This document shows, piece by piece, positions 1 through 13,500 of a stretch of DNA of 64,000 nt. A program made the position numbers and the translations under genes. This DNA is from Rhyacophila brunnea. Lineage: Eukaryota > Arthropoda > Insecta > Trichoptera > Rhyacophilidae. A model generated the notes under the pieces. The model worked only from the letters and a program-made list of their open reading frames with translations. It did not search any database and had not been told where the DNA came from. Where the stretch lies: NCBI GenBank assembly GCA_022495005.1, contig JAGYXB010000825.1, positions 1,922,001 to 1,986,000 on the forward strand, written 5' to 3'. Every line of letters starts with the position of its first letter. The stretch's first letter is position 1.

Positions 1-400
1 AGATCTATTCAAATGTAACACTTAACACCGAGATTATTAAAAATATGATAAAAATGCTATGATGCGTTCCAAGCAATAATTATCTCGGGGTATGTAATGT
101 TAAAGTAATGTTTGTCACCCTAACACAGTGGAGTTATCTTGGATCGAGAAATATAAACCGAAACGGGGTTATGCTGTAACGTAGTCGTAGACTATTTACA
201 AAACATTACCATTTTGTAATATATATTGTCTGGTTACATATCTAAAAATTAACTTGTGATGTAATATTTTGAGATTGACACTAGGATCTTGTTAACAATT
301 AAGTGAAAATTTGACTACATATTGCCAACTGAATTTAACTCAGTCCTAGATAAAGGAATGTTAAACATACACACATATTTTGTGACATTCAATCACTAAC
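1..400 (-). other. Intron of the DDX27-like gene running off the left edge
   Basis: The sequence is AT-rich and follows the GT donor at 400-399. I see no exon, repeat or RNA gene in it. Confidence 0.7.
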
Positions 401-3400
401 CTCTGGCAGCAACATCGGTAGCAATCAAAACATCGGCTCTCTCATCTTTGAATTCTTTAAGTGATGCCAACCTCTGTGGCTGGGGAAGAGCCCCGTGGAG
501 TTCGGCGCACTTCACACCTAACAAGCCGAGAAGTAGATGAAGCCTGTGAGCCTGGTTCCTCGTGCCAACAAACACCATGCAGTGGGAGCGGAACGAGCGG
601 CAGACCAGGGCGCCTAGTATGGCCTCTCTTTCACCTTCACGCCCTGCACGGATTCTATATGGATATGAAAAAGAACCAACGGCTTATTTGGCTAATAAAA
701 ATGGGGCACATTACATATTATTGTTTGTAAAAATACAACGGGAGAAACACAAAAATGTTGTTTACGACATACACATTATTAAAATGTAGAACATATTGGT
801 ACTGTTAAAGCTGAGGGGTATTGAATCCAAAAATCAATAAACCGCGTAGAAAATGGTTTATATTTTAAAGATCAAGACAGTGTACAATTTACAAATAAAT
901 TAGAGAATTCAAATTATGTGGTCCGCCCTGCAAGGGGCAAGCTTCCAACTGACATCACCTGCAATGATTCTTGGGTAATGTCAGTCGGCTTGCCTCTCAT
1001 CCTCTATTCTAGATTGGGCCCCGAATATTAAGGCTGAGAGGGGCAAATCCAATAAATAAAAACTTGTGTGGAGAACGCTTTATATTTTTCAGACGATTAA
1101 ACAGAGTACAGTTTAGTAGATTAATTTAACTAGGTAAGCATTAACATTAGTACAACATCGGATCCGACCCCCTTTTAACTGCAACCTCGGGTGAGCAACA
1201 TGTGACGATATCTGATTTCCTCTCACTAATCGATGACTTTTGCTTTTACCTGAATCCTTGTGGCGGAAGCGCAGTGTATTTTCGACAATTTGTCCATGTA
1301 TGTAGTCAGTCTGTTACATTTTACAAATCTTAAAGGTAAACGCATTTATGGTTTTAAAGTTATCTAATATTTTCAAACACAAAATTAATACAGTTCCCAT
1401 TAACTTCTGACTTACCTAAGTATATCATTTTGTAGAGAAGGAAATGTAGAATCATATTCAATAGCTATCTCAAAAACAGTAAAAATGAAGTTCTCTAGTT
1501 GTAGTATTGAGGTGACGATTTGATGTCTTGTGCATTTATATAAACAATCATCGATCACAGTTCAGTTTCACCTTACGTGTTTTAAATAATAAAATACTAG
1601 ATAAGTGGCTACGTGGATACGTGGCTGGGACATGTATTCCGGATGCCGCCAAAGAGTACGGTACTTCGTACCCTTGTGGCACAGCCTCAAGGGTTCCGTC
1701 GCCGTGGCCGGCCCTTCCTCACCCTGCAGCGATGCTACAAAAGCGACCTACGTGCTGCAGGTCTGACATGGCAGGAGGCGCAGGAGTTGGCGATGGACCG
1801 AGGGAAGTGGCGCCAACCTTTGCTTGCCCTATCCCCCAATGTTGGGACGTGACAGGGTGAAAGAAGAAGAAGAAGAAGATAAGTTACCTGACAAACTCCT
1901 GTCTCAAATTAAAAGCCACCTCCTTATTGGAATTGACGAAGATCTTGACAGGTTTGGACAGGGACACCGCGGCCAATTCCTTCACTTGCTCTGTCATCGT
2001 GGCCGAATACAGCATGGTCTGCCGCTTGGGCGAGCACATTTTTATGATTTCCTTCATCTGATCAGCAAAGTATTCGTCCAACATTCTGTAATAATGATTC
2101 AATTTTATTAGTTAATCATTTAGTGTTGAATTCATGCGTACGTTTCAGACCAATTTAAAATATTCTTCAATATTGATTGCAATCGGGAAACAATTTATTT
2201 TTATTCTAAATTTCCCTATTTTAATTTACAATGGTCGCTAAACAATAATTGGTGAGCTTACCTGTCAGCCTCATCGAGAATTAAAACTTCGATAGAGTGA
2301 AGACTGAAGGATGGAGTGTTCCTCAAATGGTCAATTAATCGGCCAGGTGTGGCTATTACGACATCAGGGTTCTTACGTAGTACCGCTTCCTAAAAATATA
2401 TAATTACGTAGTAGTATTGTAACTAAATTTACAATAATTATGTAACCATTCTTTCTGACCAATGTTATCAATTATGTACATGTGCTGTTGTCGACAGAAA
2501 ATTCCAGATACGATGAAAAAAAAATCTATTAAAAAGTGCCACATTATTTCATAAATTTAGCAGAAAAATACATCTGAGGAAAAAAGGTAAAATACTGTTT
2601 TAAGCTGATCCTAAAAAATTTCATACCAAAAAAAATCAGTATCTAGATATGTACTTAGTTACATATTTTTTTCTTTAGACGATATTTTAAAAATTAATAT
2701 CACGAGTTCGACATCAGGAGTTTCTTTTTTGGGAGCATCGACAAAATGTGATGTTATAAATGAAAAAACACTAGATTTAATGTTATTTGCCATATGCAGT
2801 TTTTGCAAGAAAGGTAACTATGCAGTGAAAAATGATGGATCTGGCAAGAAAAACTCTAATACCCTGCATCCTAGTTTAAATAGCAATTGAACAGATATCT
2901 AATTTAATGCAGAACTTCTTGGATTCAAAAAATTTAAAACCTACAAAATTATTGTATCCTTTTTTTTTTTAAATATATACTTCAGAAGTCTTAACCGTAT
3001 ATATACATCGCTTCAATGATCTGGTGCCAAGGGCATCACGATAAAAAAGTTTAGTAAGCTCTTACCTGAACTTTAAGATCCAATCCACCAACAGACATTC
3101 CAATTTCTACGTTGGTAAACTGTGCAAGTTGTTTTGTGACTTGGTATACCTGTACACCCAACTCTCGGGTCGGTACCAATACGACAACCCGAGTGACAGG
3201 CGTGCCGGTGTGCGGTTTGAATAGAAGCCTTTCTAATGTCGGCAGCATGTAAGCCGCTGTTTTGCCTGTACCCGTAGCGGCGCATCCACACACATCTTTA
3301 CCTGGAAAATAATACGACCATGTATTAAAGTTCTTACACCAATAGGGGAAGCGGGTAAAGCGGACCAATTAAAGAAAAATATTAAAATTATGACACATGT

Positions 3401-6400
3401 ATGTTTTTGTACTTCATATTCAATCATGTAGGAGTTACGAAAAATAAAGTAGTAAAATTTATTTATTAAAACCTCTTAAGTAATTAATAAAAACCGAAAC
3501 AAGTGTTGTGAAATGAATGCCTTGTAAACAGCTCACAAATTTCACACCTCACTAAGTCGCCTTTTGTGGGTTTTCTGCCTTACTGATTTTAAGAGTTGAT
3601 TATTATTTTTGACTACATACATAAATAACTTACCTAATAAAGCGACTGGGATTGTGGCTGATTGAATAGGAGTAGGATGAACAAAATTCATTGCGCTGAT
3701 GGCTTTAAGAAGTGGTCTCGACAAATTCATCAAATAAAATGAAGCATTTTCATCGTACAGAGGGGCTTCTTCAAAATAATCAGAGTCATATTCCACAACC
3801 GGATTGTCGAGTTTGTCCAACTCCTGGAAGAAGAAAAAAACCACATATCTAATATATAAAAATCGATATTTGTTTGTTTGTTTGTTCGTATTTTATGTGC
3901 AGCTATGCCGTTCATCCGATTGCGATAAAACTTTGTCGACTTATTGCTTACACTTGCGCGAAGATTATAGGCTATATTTTATATATAAAAATGAATGTCT
4001 GTCTGTCTGTCTGTATGTCCCGTATGCGTTCCTATACCATTCATCCGATTGCGATGAAACTTTGGTGAGTTGTTGTGTGCACATCAGCAAAGGTTTCTGA
4101 ATTAGTACAACCATCTTCTTCTTCTATTCGTATGCGTTCCTATACCATTCATCTGATTTCGATGAAACTTTTGTCAGTTGTGCGCACACCTGCGAAGGTT
4201 TCTAAATCCGTATTATATAAAATACAAAGTTTGTTGTTTGTTTGTTCCATCCAATTTTGAATTTTTTACTACATATTCATACTATCAATAAGGTTTGCAT
4301 ATTTTGGATTTGATTTTAATTTAGTGTTCTTTTGTTTGACCTATTAGAATTATTTTCATATTGTATTACACAGATATTTTAATATTAAAAAGATAATTAC
4401 TTATTATTTTTTAAATATCTAAGATAAATGTATCCACGAAGTACTTAAGCTTGTTAATAATAAAATATTTATATAAAAAAACATTGCATATAACAGTAAA
4501 CAACACGTTCAGTATGACGAGAGTCAAAAGAGGTCACCGTATTGTTTATGCCGCCATGTTGCAATGCAAAATATGTAGTTGAGAATCAGAAAAGCCTATG
4601 GAAAATTTTTTACAGGTTACCATGCGAATTTTTTACAAAGATCTAAGTACATGTGTCAACGTACATACTTATCCTAACACATACAATGCAATGCGTCATA
4701 CACCATGCGCTATAGTTTTCAAAACTAGGATTTTAACTATCGTATCACTTAGTAGATTTACTATAACAAAAAGCCAGGTTATGGTTTCAAACTAATATTT
4801 AGGAAGGAAATAAATTTAAGGTGTTAAAATTTATTTGCCATTTTTCGAAGAGTGGTCATTACTTAATTGTAAGTAACTGATATCAAAGATTTTACAGAAT
4901 ATGTATTGGCTTACCTCTTTAAGTTTCTGCTTCTTTGTTAGTTTTTTTGGCTTGACTTTAATGGCATCATTCTTCATCTCATCATCAGAAATATGTATGT
5001 CATCACAATCGGCACCATCTAAAAATGTGACATCATTACATTAATACAACTAATTTTGTATATTAGTTTAGAGACTAGAGACTTTAGACTCTCACTAATC
5101 CGGCACTACAAATAAAACATGATGGTGCCAGATTACAGTAATAAATGAAAACTTGAAAATAAAAAATATGAAAATAGAATTTGAAAAATCAATCAAGTTG
5201 AATGGATACTGGCAACTCTATTATTTATCAAAATAATTTCTCATCAGAGATTGTTTTGTCACTCAAAACTATCTCCAGTAATTTCTTCAGATAGTGCCGT
5301 ATTAGTGAGATTCTACTATACTTAATAAAAATAAGTCCATTTGAGGCGTCTAATTCCAAAAAGCGATAAGTGAGATACGTCAAAATCGAGAAAAAAATAC
5401 GCATGTATTCTTTGTATAATTTTACACAATATGTATTGATCTATAAATTCCAAAACGCGACATAAACCTACGAAAAAAAATATTTTAAGTCTTGATTTAT
5501 TACAAAAAGCGCGAAGTCCGTGTTTCATAATATTTAAAGCTTGGTTGATTTTGCGCGTGTTTAAGTCAACCAATAAGGGAACGTTCAATATTAAAAAGGG
5601 CGTCTCCCATGCTGTAGCATCTGGTAAACTCGTGACAGTGTTAATACAAATAATTGAAGCTTGAAACATAAAAACGTTGTTTCCCGAAAATATTGAATTG
5701 TGGAGTTGTCGCGTTTTTGTAAGTAGACGCCTCATTTAACAAATAATTGAACAGATTGACTATGTTAATTTAGACATGGGCTTGTGTTTTTTTTTAGAGT
5801 TTTGCCTTTCCCTTCGTCCTGAGCGTCTGGCACTATAAGACATTAGATTATAGATCCACCAGTATAAGTTGTCCGCTGAGTGAGGGCACAATATGCTAAC
5901 ATTTGACATAATATTATTCAATACTTTTTATAATGTGATGAGCTTAGTTATAAATTCGAGCACCGGATGATTTCTGATGGTAGGTATATCTATAAAGATA
6001 AGAGTGTTTTAAAATGGAATTGCGGGTTTTGGCAACATAAATATTTTGTCATCATCATTTGTTATTTGTTTTGTTAATGATTATAGAATAATTAAAATAT
6101 TAAGTGGATGAATTGAATATAATATTAAGTAGAATATAAAATATTTTAAAAATTGTGTAATATAACTTGACACCACAGAACAGGAAAGGTTAATTTTAAT
6201 AATAGGCAATGCAGTATAACTATGTTCAATTGGAGAATCTCGCAATTAAAACATGCATGGCATTCAAGCTTACAACTCAACAATGCTTTTAATGTGTTTA
6301 TTATTTAAAAAATTCTGTCCACCTGGTGATAAGTATCAATACTGCATTGCCCGCCATTTCGAAATCTGTCAAAAGATACATATTATATTATCTCATGTTA

Positions 6401-7026
6401 GCCATTGATTAAAGGCAAACATGAGATCAGAGATTAGACTTGACTCACCGTCATCCGAATTTGAAGATTCATCTTCACTCTTAATGTCCACATCATTGGA
6501 ACTTTTATTTTTCTCTCTCATTTCTTTTATTTTATCATCTGTTTTCGATTTTGCTTTTCTTTTCACATATTTTGCCAAATCATCCCATGTATTCTGAAAC
6601 ATTAAAATCAATCATTAATACAGTCTGAAAGAACACAAAAATGATTTATACACCAGAAGTTATATTACGATCATTAAAATATGTGTGAAAATAAAATAAA
6701 AATACCTTATTATACTCTTCAACAGATGAGACGAACTTAAATCCAGGGTTGAAGTCGGCTTGTTTCTTTTCCCTCTGTTTGGAGGGCTGATACTGGAATC
6801 ATAAATTAAAAGAACAAATACTCAAAACAATCACTGGTTAAATTAAAAAATTCAATAAATGATTTTTATACATTTTGAGGTTATAAATAACAAGCATGCA
6901 AGTATAAACAAAACCAGTTACCTCGACTTCTTCCTCGGAGTTCTCTGATAAATTTTGGACTTCATCTTCGTCATTTATTGTACGAATTAAATCGGCGTAC
7001 TTTGCTTTCTTTTTTGTTTCAATCAT
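401..7026 (-). CDS. DDX27: DDX27/Drs1-type DEAD-box RNA helicase, 5' nine exons (3' end outside window)
   Basis: Exons on the minus strand, in order: 7026-6922, 6792-6706, 6593-6449, 5018-4915, 3823-3634, 3301-3066, 2389-2262, 2085-1888 and 654-401. Every junction is GT-AG and the phases join without a stop, giving about 482 codons; the last donor at 401 shows that the gene continues left of the window. The start is the ATG at 7026, followed by [13 protein letters not shown]. Visible motifs are an acidic/lysine-rich N-terminus, the Q motif (TPIQ, about residue 201), motif I AATGTGKT (218-225), PTREL (254-258), TPGR (303-306), DEAD (328-331), SAT (359-361) and [13 protein letters not shown] IATDVAARG in the last exon. 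ADFNPGF near residue 50, REGEREA and the alignable helicase core point to DDX27/Drs1, a nucleolar helicase for large-subunit rRNA processing (family knowledge). It is head to head with the EndoG gene. Confidence 0.93.
655..1887 (-). other. DDX27-like intron between the exons at 1888-2085 and 401-654
   Basis: It contains a non-LTR retrotransposon tail at 1610-1880, described separately. The segment at 900-1050 is GC-richer than its surroundings and may be an old repeat, but I could not identify it. Confidence 0.6.
1610..1880 (+). mobile_element. 5'-truncated non-LTR retrotransposon 3' end (RTE-like) with GAA-repeat tail
   Basis: The plus strand encodes the typical C-terminus of an insect non-LTR reverse transcriptase: WLGHVFRMP, then [10 protein letters not shown], then [17 protein letters not shown] and an LSPNVGT end at a stop. 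After the stop comes a short run of GAA units (about 1860-1879). C-terminal WxGHV..RM plus GRP..T..R, together with a trinucleotide tail, is characteristic of RTE-type elements (family knowledge); the exact clade is inferred. Only the last 80 or so codons remain, as expected of 5' truncation. It lies antisense to the helicase gene and stops seven bases short of an exon. Confidence 0.75.
2390..3065 (-). other. DDX27-like intron, no feature seen
   Basis: This is AT-rich intron with homopolymer tracts between the DEAD-motif exon and the motif I exon. I found no repeat or RNA gene in it. Confidence 0.6.
3845..4260 (+). repeat. Three tandem diverged units of a dispersed repeat with GTCT/TTTG microsatellite heads
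   Basis: Three units share the core TTCATCCGATTGCGATGAAAC (starting near 3910, 4033 and 4147) and have TTTG or GTCT runs in front. The spacing is about 115-125 bp. Units two and three also share CGTATGCGTTCCTATACCAT. The copies lie inside a DDX27-like intron. Such CCGATT..GATGAAAC repeats are common in moth genomes and are often assigned to Helitron-like elements; that assignment is from memory and unproven here. Confidence 0.55.
4261..4914 (-). other. Remainder of DDX27-like intron
   Basis: AT-rich, with a short unsupported reading frame at 4598-4795. Nothing recognisable. Confidence 0.5.
5019..6448 (-). other. DDX27-like intron
   Basis: Holds one copy of a dispersed repeat (5835-5990, listed separately). 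An AT-rich 137-codon minus-strand frame at 5322-5735 has no recognisable domain and no splice or coding support; I treat it as chance. Confidence 0.5.
5835..5990. repeat. Dispersed repeat copy 1 (pairs with 55079-55228)
   Basis: Shares the ordered blocks ATAGATCCACCA, CGCTGAGTGAGGGC, GCTAACATTTGAC, GGCTTAGTT-like, AATTCGA and GATGGT..TATCTATA with the copy at 55079-55228, at matching spacing. No transposon ends are obvious. It could be a short MITE or SINE. Confidence 0.65.
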
Positions 7027-7576
7027 CCTGAGTTTATAGTTTGTAATTTATATTGAAAATGAAAAAAAGTTCAATTTTCATTAAAAGTCAAAAACACATG
7101 TCATAGACAATATGACACATATTGAACCATAGAGACCATAGATCTACAGTCACGCCAACATTGCTGTCATTGAATTGATTGAATACTTTCTAATAATTTG
7201 AAGTTATACTATAGTATGTTGATATGTACCTATATTTTTGAAAATAATGATGCGAAATTAGGTCTTGTTTTTTAATTATCACGGATAAATTATGCGATTG
7301 GCTGTACTGTAAAATAAAATACAAAAATTGCAATGTTCACAATAATTATTTAACTGGCAATAATTTTGTCTGACGTTTCAATTTCAACCCCAACTTCAAA
7401 CTTCAGATTTCAAGTCAGTGTTTTCTATCGTACATAAGGTTAATAATAAATTATGAATTACTTATACTTATTGATTCTTGAAGATTATTTCCCTTAACCG
7501 ACTGATTAGTTTAAAAATGTATCCGTTCTTCACCATCTTTCTTTCATAACCTCAAAGTATATTCTTCTCCACAGCT
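7027..7576. promoter_or_regulatory. Divergent intergenic region between the DDX27-like and EndoG start codons
   Basis: The two start codons face away from each other 550 bp apart and no other gene lies between them, so both 5' UTRs and a shared or overlapping promoter must fit here. I see no convincing TATA box. Transcription start sites cannot be placed from sequence alone. Confidence 0.6.
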
Positions 7577-10500
7577 ATGGCGCGAAATTTGGCTGTTAAA
7601 TTTACCACCCTTGGCGGCATAGGCTTGAGCGGGTTCCTCGCCGGCTCTTACATAGAGAGAAAGAATGTTATGACGCATCTGCAAAACACACTAAATACAG
7701 ATGCCAATGTTTTGGAGAGTATTATACAACCTAATAGATTTGGCTCTTTGCCTGGTTTGCCTACCATTGGAACAGTGTCAGCTGCTACACCCATTCCAGC
7801 CAGTGAAGTGATTGCATCAGGCCCACAAAGAGTAAGTTTTACCTAACTACTGGACTAACTGTGGTACTACTTGAAAAAAATCCTCCAATTTCCGTAATCC
7901 TATCTAATTATGGATATTTTTTATTCAGAAAATTTGATTTCTACCGGCCCACACATAAATTTCTCATCAAGGAAAGCATATTTTAAAAGTTTCTAGGCCA
8001 AATCATTTCTAATTTTACGCCAATGTTTAACCAGAAATGCATGGCACTCAACCTCATTAATTACTCACATACCTGTGTGCCCTTTTCTTTGCAATAATGG
8101 CTGCATTACACAGTACTCACATAATTCACTAGGTACGCCTCTAAGCTCCACTCCAATGTTTAATTCCTGGTTGTACGAGTCCTCTATGGATTGCTGAATA
8201 GCGATGGCGTTAAATCACTAATATAACTTTTTCTAGCCACATATTATATTCACGAATTTTCGAATTGAACCATATTTTATTGCACAACCAACGTCTTTGT
8301 TATATATCTATTTGTTTATACTTGATATTATTTTCTTATTAGAGCCTGACAAGCTGATTCATTATGACTATGTTGGTTTACACAGTATTTAATTGAATTT
8401 TAAAAACTAACTAACACTATCTGCAATTTGTAGTCTTAGTTCAATGAAAACAAATACATAGGTATGACTTACAAAGTTTTGTGTGCACTACCTTGATTTC
8501 AAACACAAAAACTGATAGCCAAAAATGAATGCAATTTGATAAACATTTCATGTAAAAACTACTAGTTAATTTCATCATTTTTACATGGGACACCCGTAGC
8601 TTCATTGTAAAGCGCATTGGTTTGAATCCCGTCATATTTTTAGAGAAGATTTTTTCCAGCAGGTATACATCTGAGGTTTTTTCAAATTATGTATGTTTTA
8701 TTATTATATTCATTACTAATTGATCCTAACTCATTTTTTAGGTGTCCCAGATTATGAAGTATGGCTTTCCAGGTCTCGATAATGTACGATCATTTGATGA
8801 TTATGTACTATCTTATGACCAGAAGCACCGCGTCCCGCATTGGGTGCTGGAACACATGACCAAAGAAACTATTAAGTCCAACGACACCATAGATAGAGCG
8901 AAGTGTGATTTCACACCTGATCTAAGCGTGCATGCATTCTTCAGGTAAATGATCTATCATGCATTCTCCATTATAGTTGTATTACCAACTTGACAATTTC
9001 GAAACAAATTTCACATAAAATCTTTTCTATGTACCCTGCTATTTTTTTAACAAATGTTCTTGGGCAATTTGACAAAATAATATATCATCATTGAGCCTTT
9101 AAAACCGGTTAGATACCGACAGCTATAATTATAGGTGAGGTGTTTTTAAGAATTAATACCTCGCAATACTCATATTTTACTGACTATACAAAAAAAAATC
9201 TAAATGAAATTTTTGAGCGATGTTAAACATAACAAGGACAAAAAAAGTTATTCTAAAATTATTTTGACAAAATATGTCTACGTTCTACGATGCAGTTATT
9301 AAAATTCTCAGCATTTTGACCTCTGTATATGTTTGCAAACAGAATATAGCCAGTTTCAATATTAATATAATATGTTACCAAAGGCGCTTGCATACATAGT
9401 CAAGTGGCATGATTCTTCTTCTTCTTGATCCATGTCCACGTCTTATTTGAAGGATATAGACACCACGTGACGTTGTCCCAGAAACCCTGTCACTCGCCAG
9501 TTTTCTTGTGTCTTCCCATGTATATCAGAGGGTATACACCCTGTGGATGGTATTTAGCAGCCTTCAAGGGTGCCGGAATATTGTTGCCTTGAAGAACAGG
9601 CAGGCTAGATTGAAATTCTTTTGAGGCATTCGTACGACGTGGCTGAGCCAGATCCAATCTTGCTTCTTCACATACAAAGCGATAAGAGATAATGAATGAA
9701 TGAATAAAGAGAAAATGCATGACCAATTAATTGATATGTTTATTCCTATCATTATTCAAACAATCTATAATTATAATATAAAAATGTGTTGTATTTAATA
9801 TGAAGATTTAAAATTATGATTTATTTTTAGATCCCAAAATACCGATTATAAAGGATCAGGTTTTGATAGAGGACATATGGCAGCTGCCGGTAATCACAGG
9901 ATCGATCAAAAACACGTTGATCAGACATTCTTTCTCACCAATATGGCGCCACAAGTAAGAATTTTTATATATCTTTATATAAATAATTATCATTCATTAT
10001 CTGGAAATATGAAAAATTAATACAGTTGTGTACATAAGAAAAACACTTGTATATACATATTTGTTATTGAATTATCTTTAAATGATTGTACATAATAATG
10101 TGGTAACTATTAGTGCAACATTAATATGTATTTAACAGTTTATAGAATTATGCATATACATACATATTTAAATGTTCTGATCAAATGTCTCTATCAAATT
10201 TAATAGAGGTGCTGCTACCTAAACTTAATGGAATAATATAGTTACGGTAGTTATTCAGGTACATCATTTGAATCGACTGTAATTATTTACCTTTGTTTAT
10301 CAATTTAACATTAATGATTTTCATTCCTTAAATCAAAATATGTACCTACATGTTTCTTTATTTATCTATAAAAATATGTGTGGCTATCGTTTTCAAAGCC
10401 AGTTACCACCACTTATGAATCTATATGTGATATTTCGAATCCTGGGTCTGGCAAGTACACATATTGTTTTTCAATTTGTGTGTGTCAGGGTATGGACCTA

Positions 10501-13500
10501 ATAGGTTGAGCAAGTGGCTGACATCCATTTCTCGTAAAAAACAAAATCTGTCAATACAAACCTCCACCCTGTGGAGGCCCATATGATCCTATCAGGATCG
10601 GACATGGTCGGGATGAATCTATATTTTTTTTTTAAGTACTCTCCTTCCATCGTAACTATCAGATTCAGGTCCTTTTGCCATTCAAATAGTAAATTGTCCG
10701 TTATATTCCTTAGCCGCTATTTTTTATATATATCAACCAACTTTAAACATTTCAATTATTATTAATTTATTTTGCCATTCGCTATTTCTAATCATGTTAG
10801 TACAAAATATGTTTGCAAAAAAAAATTCTATTTGCAGTTAGCAGCAATATTCATGGAGTTGCAACCGATTATTAAACATTAACAGCGCCTGTACACGTGC
10901 ATGGATTTACTTGCACCAATAGTGTGTATTTTAAACAATTGCGATAATAACTTACTGTTAACACGTAAAAGTGTAAACTGTCTCGCCAATCTCATTTTTC
11001 AAGAGAAAGCCAGACGCAATGTTGTCATTTTATGGTACTATTTGAGTCTCTGCGCAGTGCAGTTGATTGTTTTTCCGGTAGGTTCGCCACGGTCATTCTA
11101 CAGCGCACGTGCAGATATCGAACAAATCCCAAGTGTCGCGTGAAAATTCAGAAGCTTCTGAACTTTTTTATTCAAGCATGCAATCTTGCAACTTGCAGGA
11201 TAATACATGTTTACATGTGCATTTTCTTATTATGGCCGCGATAATACGTACTGTCTGCAGTAATTCCATGCACGTGTAAACATGATATCGTCTCTGTTCT
11301 GGCAGAACACACTAACTGGAGAATACTAGTTTTGAGTAATTTGACTTTGAAGTTGTTAAAATGTTTGAAATGGTCTATCATGTGAGTTTATTAAGTAATC
11401 GTAAAAAGGATGACTTTAAAATAAAGACTGTTTATTCATTAAGAAGGTTTCCAGACGGTAAAGTTTGAAATAAGGAACATTTTGGTATAACTAACTCAAT
11501 ATGTATTTTTTTCAAATTAGTGTCGTCTGCCAGAACAGTGACGATATTAGACTCATGTGCACATGATTTTATATAGTTACTTTTTCTTATTTTAATAGGT
11601 GGGTGTGGGCTTCAATCGCCACATATGGAACAAACTGGAGAAACATGTTAGGAAGCTGACAAAAGTATACTCAAATGTTTATTGTTGCACTGGACCTCTC
11701 TATTTACCAAGGTAAGTTATTCAACAATATCCAACTAGAACACCAGTGGCGAAAGGTGGAGGTAGGTTGTTAACATCCGACATAAATAGTGGACTCTAAA
11801 CTTTGTCAGTCAAATGTATTTATTTTCATTGAATTAACAGCCGTATTCATACAGTTTCGAACCGCGCTCAACGCAGCTAGTGGTTTATCGGCCGAATAAG
11901 AAAACTATAAAAAATGCATACGTCACGAAGATGCGTACAGGAATGCGCACCAAACTTAAAATGGCGGCGATCTGCGTGATCTGTCAGTGTCACTTTAATA
12001 TATGTCTAAAATTTCATCACAGCAAGCGTTTAGTAGGTTTAGTTCATCTTGATTGAAGTTAACTGCTCGTCGTCGTTGGGCTATAGATGGATTCATGATG
12101 GTAAAAATGCTAAAATTGTAAAAATGTATACAGATATCGAGGATCGATGGAAATATCAATATTGTCAATGAGCCCGCGAAGCTGTATTGCTAAGTATAAA
12201 ATAAATATGATATTATACGAGGGTGGGTCAATAAGTCCTTAGAAAAGCCGACAGGTGGCGCGACTAGTACTGTAAGCGGTTTGTTTTCATGCAGCAGCAC
12301 TACCGATTCAGTATGCTGCGAAGTTTCAATCAGATTGGTCGGGTTGTTGTGTGTTTCTCGTACATTTAAAAAAATTTGCTTGTGGAAAATGGAAAAATGG
12401 AAAATGGAGAAAATTGAGTTTAGAGCTGTTATTAAACATTTTAATATAAAGGGTTAACAGCAAAGGAAATAAAAAATGAGTTGGATTTAGTTCACGGCAT
12501 ATCTGCTCCTTCACTTGCAACTATTTATAACTGGTTAAATGAATTTAAACGTGGTCGTACATCAACAAAGGATGAACCACGCTCAGGACGTCCTGTAGAG
12601 GTGACTACACCAGAAATGATCAATAAAATCCACGATATGGTGTTAAGTGACCGAAGATTAAAGTTGAGTGAGATAATTGAGGTTACAGGGATCTCAAAAG
12701 GTAGCGTCATTTCTATTTTACATGACAAATTGGACATGAAAAAAATTTCTGCAAGATGGGTGCCGCGTTTGCTCACAGTCGACAATAAACGCAATAGGGT
12801 GGTGGCCTCTAAAGCCCTGTTGTCGCTCATGCAACGCAATCCGGATGAATTTTTTCGTCGCTTTGTGACTGTAGATGAAACATGGATACACCACTATACT
12901 CCCGAGACGAAAGAACAGTCAAAGCAGTGGATTGCGAAAGGCGAACCATGTCCAAAGAAGGCGAAAACCGTAAAATCAGCTGGTAAGGTTATGGCTACTG
13001 TATTTTGGGATGCACGTGGAATTATTTTCGTTGACTATTTGGAAAAAGGAAAAACAATAACAGGGGATTATTATGCATCTTTATTGGACCAGCTAAAAAA
13101 CAAAATTGAAGAAAAACGGCCTCATTTAAACAGGAAAAAAATCCTCTTTCATCAGGACAATGCCCGTGTTCACACATGTTTACGATCAATGGCTAAAATT
13201 GAAGAATTGAAGTTCGAATTTTGTCGACCATCCACCGTATTCGCCAGATTTAGCTCCCAGTGGCTTTTTCCTTTTCCCAAACTTAAAAAAATGGCTAAGT
13301 GGACAACGTTTTTTTTCAAATGAAGAAGTCATCGATCGGACAAATGCTTATTTTGAGGACCTTCCGAAAACTTATTTTTCTGACGGTTTAAAAAAAATTG
13401 AGAAACGTCTAACCAAGTGTATTGAGCTCCAAGGAGATTATGTTGAGAAATAAAAAAAAAATACAAAAATAAAAACTGTTTTAATGCTTTTTTCTAAGGA

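Larger units (their letters stand above)
9955..11598 (+). other. EndoG intron 3
   Basis: Contains a 5'-truncated SINE (10434-10611) and the 255-bp ATAT-flanked element at 11289-11543. The remaining 1.2 kb is AT-rich with no feature seen. Confidence 0.55.

Noticed and set aside
461..789. Plus-strand frames over the leftmost helicase exon
   Set aside because: They overlap the exon that encodes [20 protein letters not shown] on the minus strand, which has clear helicase motifs.
900..1050. Possible intronic snoRNA in the helicase intron
   Set aside because: GC-richer and with TGATG/CTGA-like strings, but no properly spaced C and D boxes with a terminal stem.
1195..1215. Another ATAT/CGTC terminus (GACGATAT at about 1203)
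   Set aside because: No matching inverted partner was found upstream.
5322..5735. 137-codon minus-strand frame in a helicase intron
   Set aside because: AT-rich composition, no recognised domain, no splice sites joining it to the helicase exons in frame.
12525..12839. 104-codon minus-strand frame
   Set aside because: It is the antisense shadow of the mariner transposase.
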